The notes beneath the pieces were generated by a model. It saw nothing but the letters and a program-made list of their open reading frames with translations, was not told where the DNA came from and did no database searches. Shown here one piece after another: positions 27,668-35,657 of a DNA stretch of 64,000 nucleotides; position 1 is the first letter of the stretch; every line of letters begins with the position of its first letter. Source of the stretch: Bacteroidota bacterium (GTDB taxonomy: Bacteria; Bacteroidota; Bacteroidia; Flavobacteriales; Flavobacteriaceae); NCBI GenBank assembly GCA_018829465.1, contig JAHJTN010000018.1, positions 39,011-103,010 of the forward strand, in the 5' to 3' direction. The position numbers and the translations under genes are program-made.

Positions 27668-27838
27668 GGTTATTCATTATAGGTTATAGGTTAAAATCTA
27701 TTTAAAAATTCATTCAACATATAAAACGCATTGATAAAACAATAGAAGTTGTTGGTTTATATGTAAAGAATTTCTTGATTCCATATTTTAGAACACCCAA
27801 AGCAAAATCACATTTAATCCATCTATAAATTAAGAAAA

Positions 27839-28564
27839 ATGAAAAAAATACTTATCACACTGATTGTCTTAGCTGCTTCTTTTGCCTCTGATGCGCAAAC
27901 CCAACTCTATCGTGTAAACCTACTCAGAGCCAAACCCGGCGAATTGCTCAAATTGATTTCTGTGATAGAAACGGATATGGCCCAACACCAAAAATTAGGT
28001 ATAAACAAACCCTATCTGCTTCGGCACAGCCAAGGCGACCATTGGGATTTGATGTTGATTTATCCCATACCGGATTTAGATTCTTATTTTTCAGCAGCGG
28101 AAACCGACAAAAGAGCCGCTTCTCAGTCCATTGAAAAAAAGTATGGCGATGCTTTTTTCGATTTGGTGAGTTTTCAGCAAGAAGCCATCGTTTCCGGGCC
28201 GGATTTGCAAACTTTCACCAATGCCTTTGACAACTACAACCTTTTTCATATCGAAATTTTCACAGCCTTGGCCGGTAAACAATCGGAATTGTTAAAGCAA
28301 AGAGAAATGGAAAACGTCTTCTACAGCCACATCAATCACCGCCCAAACTTAATATTCACAAGGGTTTTTGGTCCGGCATGGGACAATTTCACTATAGGTA
28401 GTTACCAAAACCTGCAAGAATATGCAGCAGATGGCGGCATCAGCTTCGAACAAGAAGACGACGCCGCCAAAAAAGCCGGTTTTGAGGGTGTCAATTTTAT
28501 AGGAAGTTATTTGCGTTCATTACTGCTAGAACACCACGATACTTTGGCCAACAAGGTAAAATAA
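27839..28564 (+). CDS. secreted hypothetical protein with two ferredoxin-like repeats
   Basis: A 241-residue protein with signal peptide MKKILITLIVLAASFASDAQ. I do not recognise a named family. The mature part looks like two copies of one alpha/beta unit. The first is LYRVNLLRAKPGELLKLI ... GDHWDLMLIYPI. The second is LFHIEIFTALAGKQSELL ... WDNFTIGSYQNLQEYA. Each reads strand, long helix, strand, then a WD-phi strand, as in dimeric alpha/beta-barrel (NIPSNAP or ABM-like) domains. No catalytic residues stand out. It follows the peptidase gene and converges on the DUF885 peptidase gene with 9 bp between stops. Confidence 0.75.
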   Translation: MKKILITLIVLAASFASDAQTQLYRVNLLRAKPGELLKLISVIETDMAQHQKLGINKPYLLRHSQGDHWDLMLIYPIPDLDSYFSAAETDKRAASQSIEKKYGDAFFDLVSFQQEAIVSGPDLQTFTNAFDNYNLFHIEIFTALAGKQSELLKQREMENVFYSHINHRPNLIFTRVFGPAWDNFTIGSYQNLQEYAADGGISFEQEDDAAKKAGFEGVNFIGSYLRSLLLEHHDTLANKVK

Positions 28565-28573
28565 TTTTTAACG

Positions 28574-30388
28574 TCAACCTGCCTTTTTAACGGCTATCCA
28601 TTTGTCCACCAGCTGCTCGAGAATGTCTAAAGGCAAAGCACCTCCGCCAAGTACGGTGTCGTGAAAACCTTTGATGTCGAAACTGTCGCCCAATGCATCT
28701 TTAGCTTTTTGACGAAGTTCCAATATCTTGAGCATCCCTATTTTGTAGCCGGTGGCTTGGCCAGGAATCACCATATAGCGTTGCACTTCGGCGGTAATGG
28801 CACCAATGGGCACCGGCGAATTTTCGCTAAAATATTTGATGGCATCAGCCTCTGTCCAACCTTTGGCATGCAAACCCGTGTCGAGCACCAAGCGAATGGC
28901 ACGCCAAATTTCGTTGGTCAAACGGCCAAAATCTGAATACGGATTTTCGTATTGTCCCATTTCCTTTGCCAAGAGCTCGGAATACAAAGCCCAACCTTCT
29001 ACATAAGCCGTAAAACCACCTTGTGTCCTGAATTTTGGGATACCGGTAAGCTCTTGCGCGATAGAAATTTGCATGTGGTGACCGGGACTGCCTTCGTGAT
29101 AAGCGATGCCTTCCAAATTGCTCGTGTTGAGCGATTGCATATTCAACAAATGGATGTAATATGTTCCGGGGCGGCTGCCATCGGGCGTACCTTGCCTGTA
29201 ATGTGCCGGCGCGCCATCTTGTTCACGAAAAGCTTCTACCCTTTTTACCACCAAATTAGCTTTGGGCAATATGCCGAAATAATCGGGTAGTTTTTGTTCA
29301 ATTTCGGCCAAGAATTTTTCAGATTCATCCAGATAGGTTTGTCTGCCTTCGTCTGTGTTGGGATAGTAAAACTGAGGATCTTTATTGACAAAGGCAAAAA
29401 AGTCTTGCAAACTACCATTAAAACCCACTTTTACTTTGATGGATTCCATTTCGCTTTGTATCCGAGCCACTTCTTTGAGTCCGATGTTGTGTATTTCATC
29501 TGCTGTCAAATCGGTGGTGGTCATTTGCTGTAGGCGATATGCGTAGAAGTCTTCACCACCCGGGTGTCTGCTTACACCTGTGGGTTTTTCTTCGGCTACG
29601 GGTATGTATTTTTCGAGCCAAACAATTAAGCGATCGTAGGCCGGTTTAAAATTTTCTTGAAGGGCTTTTTCTGCATCTGCTTTGAGCGCATCTGCTTCAG
29701 ACGCATCTATCTTTCCGGTGGCAACCAATTGGTCTATTTTAGACAAGGCATCTGTCCAAATGGCGATGTTTTCACCTTCGCTAAATGGCTGTCCGTTGAT
29801 AAGATCTTTGCTTTGTTTCAATACGATTTCTAAGGCAAAACGCGGAGGCAAAATGCCTGCATCAGCTTGATTTTGTGCACGATCGGTAAGTTGGTTGAGC
29901 GCCCTGCCTATTTCTTTGATGCGCGAAATATAGGCTTGCATATCAGACAAGCTGTCTACACGGTGTAAATTGATGAGAAAATTAGGCAATTGCGCATGAA
30001 AACCTCGCATTTGGTTGTACACATAATTGAATTTTTCATAGGTTACGGTTGCTTTTTGCTGTTCCAGCTCTTTCACCCATAAATCGTAAGACACTTTGTC
30101 AACCTCGTTGAGTGTTTCGTAATCAAAGGTTGCTTTAAGCGCTGTCACACTTTGCTCACGCCAAGCTAATTCTTCAAGCATGCCTTCCAAACTCAAATCG
30201 TCAAGCTTATCGTAATGCGCTTTTCGCCCTTGAGTGGTGAGTTCCATCGGATGCAGTTGCAGATATTCTTCGTATTGGCTGTCAAACCAATCGTTGATGT
30301 CTGCCTTAGGCTTTTGTTGATCTTCGGCACAGCCTACTATCAAAAGCATCAGGGCGGTAATAAAAGTCAGCGTGTGTGTGGTTTTCAT
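28574..30388 (-). CDS. DUF885 family lipoprotein, putative metallopeptidase
   Basis: A 604-residue protein. The signal ends in the lipobox LIVGC (Cys20), followed by AEDQQ, an acidic patch of the kind that may direct lipoproteins to the cell surface in this phylum. The C-terminal half carries the DUF885 metal motif HEGSPGHH within EGIAYHEGSPGHHMQI, with a downstream glutamate in TAYVEGWALYSE. These features define a zinc-peptidase-like family, and proteolysis is inferred from them. It stands alone on this strand between hut genes and may add to peptide use. Confidence 0.88.
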   Translation of the reverse strand: MKTTHTLTFITALMLLIVGCAEDQQKPKADINDWFDSQYEEYLQLHPMELTTQGRKAHYDKLDDLSLEGMLEELAWREQSVTALKATFDYETLNEVDKVSYDLWVKELEQQKATVTYEKFNYVYNQMRGFHAQLPNFLINLHRVDSLSDMQAYISRIKEIGRALNQLTDRAQNQADAGILPPRFALEIVLKQSKDLINGQPFSEGENIAIWTDALSKIDQLVATGKIDASEADALKADAEKALQENFKPAYDRLIVWLEKYIPVAEEKPTGVSRHPGGEDFYAYRLQQMTTTDLTADEIHNIGLKEVARIQSEMESIKVKVGFNGSLQDFFAFVNKDPQFYYPNTDEGRQTYLDESEKFLAEIEQKLPDYFGILPKANLVVKRVEAFREQDGAPAHYRQGTPDGSRPGTYYIHLLNMQSLNTSNLEGIAYHEGSPGHHMQISIAQELTGIPKFRTQGGFTAYVEGWALYSELLAKEMGQYENPYSDFGRLTNEIWRAIRLVLDTGLHAKGWTEADAIKYFSENSPVPIGAITAEVQRYMVIPGQATGYKIGMLKILELRQKAKDALGDSFDIKGFHDTVLGGGALPLDILEQLVDKWIAVKKAG

Positions 30389-30726
30389 TTGGTAAATTTT
30401 GGTTAGTAATATTTTGAATGATTTGTGTTTGAAGATGATTTTTAGCGTCAGGTAAAGTTATAAAAAATTGTGGAATATGGTTTTTGTGTACTTTACAAAC
30501 CTTTTTCGACGCTTCAGTTATGTACTTTTTAAAGCAGTAAGCATAAAATCGCCAATTCCACAAGCCCGATGTGTTTTAAAACCATCGCATTTTAATCCGA
30601 TTGTGTACCTTTACCATAACCAAAAACCATACGGCAAACCTTGGTTGAAAGTATTTCAGAAATTGTAACTTAGGAGTTTTATATGGAATACCTTAACTTC
30701 GGAATTTTTAGCAAAAATTGACATCC
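30389..30726. other. intergenic gap without recognised content
   Basis: These 338 bp separate the divergent DUF885 and hutG genes. I see no repeat, RNA gene or convincing promoter in them. A TTG (30641) and TAACTTAG (30666) are 22 bp apart ahead of hutG and could be a poor promoter. A 66-codon open frame in the gap has no protein-like features. Confidence 0.5.
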
Positions 30727-31716
30727 ATGAATGCATACCAGCCCACACCGCAAACACTTTGGCATTGTAGAACCGACCCCGAAGCCGGGAGCAGAAAATT
30801 GCAGTGGCACCAACAGGTGCAGTGCGTCCCTATCTCAGAAATAGATAACCATCAAACCAGAGAAGCAGTTGCTAAATTTGCTTTTTTAGGCTATGCATGT
30901 GAGGCCGGTGTAGCCAGAAATAACGGCCGAATTGGCACCAAAGAGGCGCCCGATACCATCCGAAAACAATTGGCCAAATTGGCGCTGAACCATCCAAATC
31001 TATGGCTCCACGACTTTGGAAACCTGCATTGCGATGGCGACCAAATGGAAAGTGCACAAGAAAATACAGCCGCTATACTTTTGCCCCTACTGTCCAGAAA
31101 ATACCTGCCCATTTTGTTGGGCGGCGGACACGATATTGCTTGGGCACACTTTTTGGGTATTACACATTTTCTGGAAAAAAACCATCCCGAAAAAACCGTC
31201 GGAATCATCAATTTGGATGCGCATTTTGATTTGCGCAAACCTGTTCAATTTGCACATTCTGGCACGCCTTTCTATCAAATAAAAGAATGGTGCGATACCC
31301 ACCGAAAACCTTTTCACTATATGTGTTTGGGCATACAACAAGCGTCAAACAGCCCACTTCTCTTCGAACGTGCAGCCGCATGGCAAGTTGCCTACCACGA
31401 CCATACAACTTGTCAACTTTCCAATATGGAAAATATCCAGAAGGAATTGACAAACTTTATGATGAAAGTAGATTTTATCTATTTGACGATTGACATGGAT
31501 GCTTTTTCAAGTGCTTTTGCACCCGGCGTCAGTGCAGCATCGCCTCTGGGCATCACCCCCGAGTTCGCCATCGGTATCTTACAAATTGTACAAAAATCCG
31601 GCAAGTTGCTATCGGTTGACCTTGCAGAGCTCAACCCGAGCTTCGATCGCGACAACCAAACCGCTTCGCTTGCAGCCAGGCTTATTCACACAATTGTACA
31701 TCACAGCGCGTGTTAA
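30727..31716 (+). CDS. hutG: formimidoylglutamase (arginase family)
   Basis: A 329-residue manganese hydrolase of the ureohydrolase fold. Metal motifs are GGGHDIAWAHF, NLDAHFDLR and TIDMDAFSSAFAPG. Arginase, agmatinase and formimidoylglutamase share these. The presence of hutI nearby makes formimidoylglutamase, which releases formamide and glutamate in the last step of histidine degradation, the best choice. The ATG at 30727 is used; a TTG nine bases earlier is also in frame. Its stop and that of the converging Lrp gene share the palindrome TTAA. Confidence 0.85.
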   Translation: MNAYQPTPQTLWHCRTDPEAGSRKLQWHQQVQCVPISEIDNHQTREAVAKFAFLGYACEAGVARNNGRIGTKEAPDTIRKQLAKLALNHPNLWLHDFGNLHCDGDQMESAQENTAAILLPLLSRKYLPILLGGGHDIAWAHFLGITHFLEKNHPEKTVGIINLDAHFDLRKPVQFAHSGTPFYQIKEWCDTHRKPFHYMCLGIQQASNSPLLFERAAAWQVAYHDHTTCQLSNMENIQKELTNFMMKVDFIYLTIDMDAFSSAFAPGVSAASPLGITPEFAIGILQIVQKSGKLLSVDLAELNPSFDRDNQTASLAARLIHTIVHHSAC

Positions 31717-32174
31717 AGGGTTATTTTGGTGGTGTTTTTGACTTCGTTAATCACAAATGAACTGTGTGTGCTGCCGATATGATGCAAACCCGTCAGCTTG
31801 TTTACCATAAATTCCCGATAGGCTTGCATGTCTTTTACGCAAATTTTTAAAATATAATCCGAATCACCGCTCACGTGATGACATTCTAGAACTTCGGACA
31901 GGGCCACGACTTCCCTTTCAAAGCGCAGTAAAAATTCTTGGGTGTGCTGTACGAGTTTGACGTGGCAGAACACCATATAATTTTTTTCGATAGCCGACCG
32001 GTTGACCAGCCCAACGTATTTGAGGATAAACCCTTGGCGTTCCAATTTTTTTATGCGTTCGTGCACAGCAGTAGCGGACAAGTCAAGCTGAATAGCCAAT
32101 TGCTTGACAGTGGCTTTGGCATCTGCTTGCAAAAGATTGAGCAATTTTTTGTCGATTGTATCTAAGGCCACCAT
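31713..32174 (-). CDS. Lrp/AsnC family transcriptional regulator
   Basis: A 153-residue regulator. The start at 32174 (MVALDTIDKKLLNLLQ) is standard for the family; a longer frame adds 22 unlikely residues. The N-terminal winged helix-turn-helix has VKQLAIQLDLSATAVHERIKKLE, and the C-terminal RAM domain binds amino acids (VSGDSDYILKICVKDM). It is divergent from the PLP lyase gene at 32416 and convergent with hutG, so it may control one or both in response to an amino acid. This target is inferred from position only. Confidence 0.93.
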   Translation of the reverse strand: MVALDTIDKKLLNLLQADAKATVKQLAIQLDLSATAVHERIKKLERQGFILKYVGLVNRSAIEKNYMVFCHVKLVQHTQEFLLRFEREVVALSEVLECHHVSGDSDYILKICVKDMQAYREFMVNKLTGLHHIGSTHSSFVINEVKNTTKITL

Positions 32175-32206
32175 GATTTTTTTTCGGTTCGTTTGTTTCA
32201 AAGCAT

Positions 32207-32214
32207 CAAACTTA
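32207..32214 (-). promoter_or_regulatory. promoter -7 element for the Lrp-family gene
   Basis: Minus-strand TAAGTTTG fits TAnnTTTG, with TTTTG 23 bp upstream (32238-32242), giving a leader of about 29 nt before 32174. Confidence 0.45.
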
Positions 32215-32324
32215 GAAAAAATATTCTTATTAATTAACAAAATATAGTATAATAATCAATTATATGTATATAATACAGATATTTATAAACTTAAAATGTA
32301 TTTTTATAGCTAAAATTAATTATC

Positions 32325-32384
32325 ATGAAACGCCCATGTAAAATTATTAACACACAGGAGTATGATTATCCTAGGGCGTTCCAT
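32325..32384 (+). repeat. dispersed structured repeat, copy 1
   Basis: A 60-bp element starting ATGAAACGCCCATGTAAAA and ending CCTAGGGCGTTCCAT. Its ends are inverted repeats (ATGAAACGCCC against GGGCGTTCCAT, one mismatch). It lies between the Lrp gene and the PLP lyase, 31 bp before the lyase ATG. It is closely similar, in reverse orientation, to the element at 33858-33915, and matches 59412-59471. This copy lacks the 26-28-bp extension seen in the others. Confidence 0.85.
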
Positions 32385-32415
32385 CTGACATTTGAAAAAC
32401 AATAAATATAAACAG

Positions 32416-33618
32416 ATGAAAAAATTCAAACCGGCAGATGCTCTACAAGATTTGCAATACTTTGGCGAATTTGGTGGTGTGAATCCTTCCATTTCAGATT
32501 CGTCCACCTACACTTTTCTTTCTGCCAAAACCATGTTTGACACCTTTGAAGGAAATGCAGAGGGATGCTATTTGTACTCCCGGCACAGTTCGCCCAGCAA
32601 TTTGTATTTAGGACAAGCGCTTGCGGCTATGGAAGGATCAGAAGCGGCCCATGTGACGGCTTCCGGAATGGCAGCCATCAGCGGAGTTATCATGCAATTG
32701 TGCCAAGCCGGCGATCACATCGTGGCAGCGAGAACAATTTACGGTGGCACTTATGCCTTTTTAAAGAACTTTCTACCGAAATGGGGCATTCAAACGACTT
32801 TTGTTGATATCACCAAGCCGGATAAAGTTGTGCAAGCGATACAAGGAAATACCAAAATGCTCTACTGCGAATCGATGAGCAATCCGCTATTGGAAATAGC
32901 AGACTTAGAAAAACTCAGCAGCTTGGCACATGCACATCAAGCCCATCTTGTGGTGGACAATACATTTACACCTTTGCTTTTGAGTCCCATAAAATTGGGT
33001 GCAGATATAGTCATTCACAGTCTGACAAAATTTATCAACGGCAGCAGCGACACTGTAGCGGGCGTGATTTGCGGTTCGCAACAGTTGATAGACGATTTGC
33101 GCAACGTCAACAACGGGGCATGCATGCTGTTGGGCGCTACACTCGACAGCATTCGTGCGGCAAGCATCATGAAAAACTTACGAACGTTACACGTGCGCAT
33201 GGAACATCACAGCAAAAATGCACAGTTTTTAGCTAAAAAATTTGAGGCGATGGGTTTGCGGGTGGTGTATCCCGGTTTAGAATCGCATCCGCAGCATCAA
33301 ACATTTCAAAGACAAAGCACAGAAAAATACGGTTTTGGTGGCATGCTAACCCTTGATGTAGGCGATTTGGAAAAAGCCAATGCGCTAATGGAAATGATGC
33401 AACACGAAAAATTAGGTTATTTGGCGGTGAGTCTGGGTTTTTACAAAACGCTCTTCAGTGCGCCGGGTACTTCTACTTCCTCAGAAATTTCAGAGGCAGA
33501 ACAACTTGAACTGGGAATTACTTCGGGTCTGATTCGTTTTTCAATTGGTTTGGACTGTAATATTGAACGGACATTTGAAAAGATGAAAGCCTGTATGCAA
33601 GCTGTAGGGGTTATTTAA
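32416..33618 (+). CDS. trans-sulfuration family PLP enzyme (methionine gamma-lyase-like)
   Basis: A 400-residue fold-type I PLP enzyme of the Cys/Met metabolism family. The start MKKFKPADALQDLQYFGEF at 32416 is preferred to a TTG eight codons earlier. The Schiff-base lysine is Lys205 in HSLTKFINGSSD, and the cofactor contacts YSRHSSPSN and TASGMAAISG are present. Relatives are often called methionine gamma-lyase, but the position of the Cys typical of that enzyme (YGCT) is glycine here (IYGGTYAF). Cystathionine or homocysteine chemistry is therefore equally possible. The gene stands alone, flanked by inverted copies of a dispersed repeat, and diverges from an Lrp-type regulator. Confidence 0.85.
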   Translation: MKKFKPADALQDLQYFGEFGGVNPSISDSSTYTFLSAKTMFDTFEGNAEGCYLYSRHSSPSNLYLGQALAAMEGSEAAHVTASGMAAISGVIMQLCQAGDHIVAARTIYGGTYAFLKNFLPKWGIQTTFVDITKPDKVVQAIQGNTKMLYCESMSNPLLEIADLEKLSSLAHAHQAHLVVDNTFTPLLLSPIKLGADIVIHSLTKFINGSSDTVAGVICGSQQLIDDLRNVNNGACMLLGATLDSIRAASIMKNLRTLHVRMEHHSKNAQFLAKKFEAMGLRVVYPGLESHPQHQTFQRQSTEKYGFGGMLTLDVGDLEKANALMEMMQHEKLGYLAVSLGFYKTLFSAPGTSTSSEISEAEQLELGITSGLIRFSIGLDCNIERTFEKMKACMQAVGVI

Positions 33619-33654
33619 GCGTTTTCATACCTGTTTATATTTTTTATTTTGGTC

Positions 33655-33710
33655 TGGTTTCAGTTGCGCTCAACACAAACAAGGAACGCGCCATGATAAT
33701 CAAAATCTTT
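33655..33710 (-). repeat. dispersed structured repeat, decayed partial copy
   Basis: On the minus strand this reads GATTATCATGGCGCGTTCC followed by TTTGTGTTGAGCGCAACTGAA. It aligns with the second half plus extension of the elements at 33832-33915 and 59384-59471 (GTTyC..GCCTGTGCTgAGCGC). The other half is not recognisable. Confidence 0.5.
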
Positions 33711-33770
33711 TTGTTCAAGATTTTGAAAAGGGGTTAGCTTTAACAATTTAACCCAAAAACTACCTCTTTT

Positions 33771-33804
33771 AAACCTCACAGGTTTTAAAAACCTGTGAGG
33801 TTTT
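33771..33804. repeat. palindromic hairpin repeat (AACCTCACAGGTT type)
   Basis: AAACCTCACAGGTTT and its exact complement form a 15-bp perfect stem with a 3-nt loop, followed by T. It is the same family as the hairpin at 56172-56202 (AACCTGAAAGGTTTT). Similar palindromes are scattered through many Bacteroidota genomes. It could serve as a bidirectional terminator between the PLP lyase and aroE. Confidence 0.8.
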
Positions 33805-33831
33805 ATCCTTCATCTGTTAATTTCATTTTTT

Positions 33832-33915
33832 ATGCTTCTGTCGCGCTCAGCACAGGCATGAAACGCCCTACGCTAATCATACACCTGTATGAAAATTTTT
33901 ACATGGGCGTTTCAT
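33832..33915 (-). repeat. dispersed structured repeat, copy 2 (with extension)
   Basis: The core, 33858-33915, is in reverse orientation to copy 1. Its ends are a perfect 11-bp inverted repeat (ATGAAACGCCC / GGGCGTTTCAT). Inside is a small hairpin CATAC-AGGT-GTATG. A 26-bp extension toward 33832 (GCCTGTGCTGAGCGC...) is shared with copy 3. The element runs into aroE and encodes its last four residues and stop codon. Confidence 0.85.
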
Positions 33916-34645
33916 CATTCCAAATTTGCCATGCGGCCTCTGCCTGCCCTATCAACATCTGCAAACCGTTGGTGACCGTAGCGCCTTGCGCGCGGCCAAA
34001 CTTCATAAAAGCGGTTTCGGCGGGGTTGTAAATCAGGTCGTAGAGCAAATGTGAAGTGCCTAAAAGCGCGTAGTGTAAGTTGGGCTTTTTATCAACCTCC
34101 GGAAAAGTTCCCAAAGGCGTACAATTGACAATCAACAAATATTCCGACAACACTTCTGCCGTCAACTCTTCATAGGTAAACTCCCCTTCTTTTGATTTTC
34201 TGGACACGTATTTGTAGGAAATATGCAAAGCATCTAAGGCAAAAGCAACTGCTTTAGATGCACCTCCCGTTCCTAAAATCAAAGCTTTTTGATGTTCTGA
34301 TTTTAACAGAGGCAACAAGGAATCTCTAAATCCTATATAATCTGTATTGAATCCCTTTAGGCGACCATCCGGATAAATCTTGATGGTGTTTACGGCGCCT
34401 ATATGGGCTGCTGTCGGATCCAATTCGTCTAAAAAAGGGATGATTTCTTGCTTGTAGGGAATGGTCACATTAAGACCGAACAGGTTTTTTTCGTGTTGTA
34501 TCAGTTTGGAAAATGCATCAATAGCCGCCAAATCAAAATTTTCGTAAGCGCAATCCGCGCGGTTTTCATTCACAAATTTTTCAGCGAAATAGCCTGCTGA
34601 AAAGGAGTAAGAAATGTTTCTACCTATGAGACCAAACCTACGCAT
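33899..34645 (-). CDS. aroE: shikimate dehydrogenase
   Basis: A 248-residue NADP enzyme reducing 3-dehydroshikimate to shikimate in aromatic amino acid synthesis. Motifs are SYSFSAGYFAEKF (substrate), NVTIPYKQEI with the catalytic lysine, and ILGTGGASKAVAFAL (nucleotide binding). The start MRRFGLIGRNIS at 34645 overlaps the DUF368 stop by 8 bp. The final residues ETPM and the stop lie inside a dispersed repeat, so the native C-terminus was probably replaced by repeat insertion. It is the last gene of a TPR-DUF368-DUF368-aroE operon. Confidence 0.95.
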   Translation of the reverse strand: MRRFGLIGRNISYSFSAGYFAEKFVNENRADCAYENFDLAAIDAFSKLIQHEKNLFGLNVTIPYKQEIIPFLDELDPTAAHIGAVNTIKIYPDGRLKGFNTDYIGFRDSLLPLLKSEHQKALILGTGGASKAVAFALDALHISYKYVSRKSKEGEFTYEELTAEVLSEYLLIVNCTPLGTFPEVDKKPNLHYALLGTSHLLYDLIYNPAETAFMKFGRAQGATVTNGLQMLIGQAEAAWQIWNDETPM

Positions 34646-35657
34646 GTTGTTTTTTGTTTTTATCTCCATACCATTCCAAAGCCAAAATAATGAGAACACC
34701 CAACGCTACAAATAAGAGTGCGTAAAAAGTTTCTGCATGCCATTCCGGCATATATCTCACATAGTTTTTGAGCACAGGTGAGCCGTTAGAATCTAGTAGC
34801 GGATTACCTGCAACGTCGAGTTCAAACACCTTTCTTTTCCAAGGCCAAACTACACCCAAAGAGCCAAGTATAAATCCGGTGAGTGCACCAAAAGTGATTT
34901 TGCGATGTTGCTTTATCATATAGCTTAGTACATGAGATAAACTTACCAAACCTATGGCAGAGCCCAAAGTAAAAACACCCAAAACTTTCAGCAACCGAAT
35001 GCGTTCGGGCTTGTTTACAAAGCTAAAATTGAAACCCGAAATCTCATACAAGGTATCGAAAAGTGCATTGACAGAATCTACGAGTAGTAATACGTAATTG
35101 CCGAGCAATATCAGTATAAAAGAGCCGGATAAGCCGGGCAAAGTCATACCCGACACACTGATGACCCCACATAAAAAAACAAATAAGAGGTGGTCGTTTT
35201 CCTTGGCAGGATTCATCAGGCTGATGCCCACGCCTACTAGAACACCAAAACCAATGCCACAGTAGGCCTTAATATCCCATGCTTTGAACTGCCTGGAAAT
35301 GGCATAAATAGAAGCGATAATCATCCCAAAAAAAGTGCTCCAAACAAACAGTTCGTATTTTTCAATCAGGTAATCGAGTAATTTTGAAACACTAAAATAG
35401 CTAAACAGCATGCCCAAAACCAGAAAGCTGAGAAATTGGCCATTTACATATCTGTAAAAGGTTTTGAAATCTCTGTAAAAAAGAAGTTTGAAGCTTTTGA
35501 GGTTGATTTTTTTCAGCGAATAGATAAATTCTTCGTAAAATCCGGCAACAAAAGCCACAACGCCACCCGAAACACCGGGTACTTTGTTGGCCGCACCCAT
35601 GGCAAGCCCTTTGATGAAGAGCAAAAACTTATCTGTATGCGATCGTTCAACAGCCAT
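34638..35657 (-). CDS. DUF368 family polytopic membrane protein (PopT-like), second copy
   Basis: A 339-residue inner-membrane protein with about 8-10 hydrophobic segments. DUF368 has two half-repeats, each with a PG-x-SG motif: NKVPGVSGGVVAF near the N-terminus and LPGLSGSFILILLGNY in the middle. DUF368 proteins (PopT) have been shown in other bacteria to recycle undecaprenyl phosphate across the membrane for cell-wall and glycan synthesis. This gene starts directly at the base after the stop of a paralogue and overlaps aroE by 8 bp. Confidence 0.9.
   Translation of the reverse strand: MAVERSHTDKFLLFIKGLAMGAANKVPGVSGGVVAFVAGFYEEFIYSLKKINLKSFKLLFYRDFKTFYRYVNGQFLSFLVLGMLFSYFSVSKLLDYLIEKYELFVWSTFFGMIIASIYAISRQFKAWDIKAYCGIGFGVLVGVGISLMNPAKENDHLLFVFLCGVISVSGMTLPGLSGSFILILLGNYVLLLVDSVNALFDTLYEISGFNFSFVNKPERIRLLKVLGVFTLGSAIGLVSLSHVLSYMIKQHRKITFGALTGFILGSLGVVWPWKRKVFELDVAGNPLLDSNGSPVLKNYVRYMPEWHAETFYALLFVALGVLIILALEWYGDKNKKQHA

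Noticed and set aside
30468..30668. A 66-codon open frame in the gap before hutG
   Set aside because: It has no promoter, family motif or plausible composition.
32325..33915. Insertion sequence or composite transposon around the PLP lyase
   Set aside because: No transposase and no target-site duplication could be seen; only the flanking inverted repeats support mobility, so it is kept as a hypothesis in the findings.
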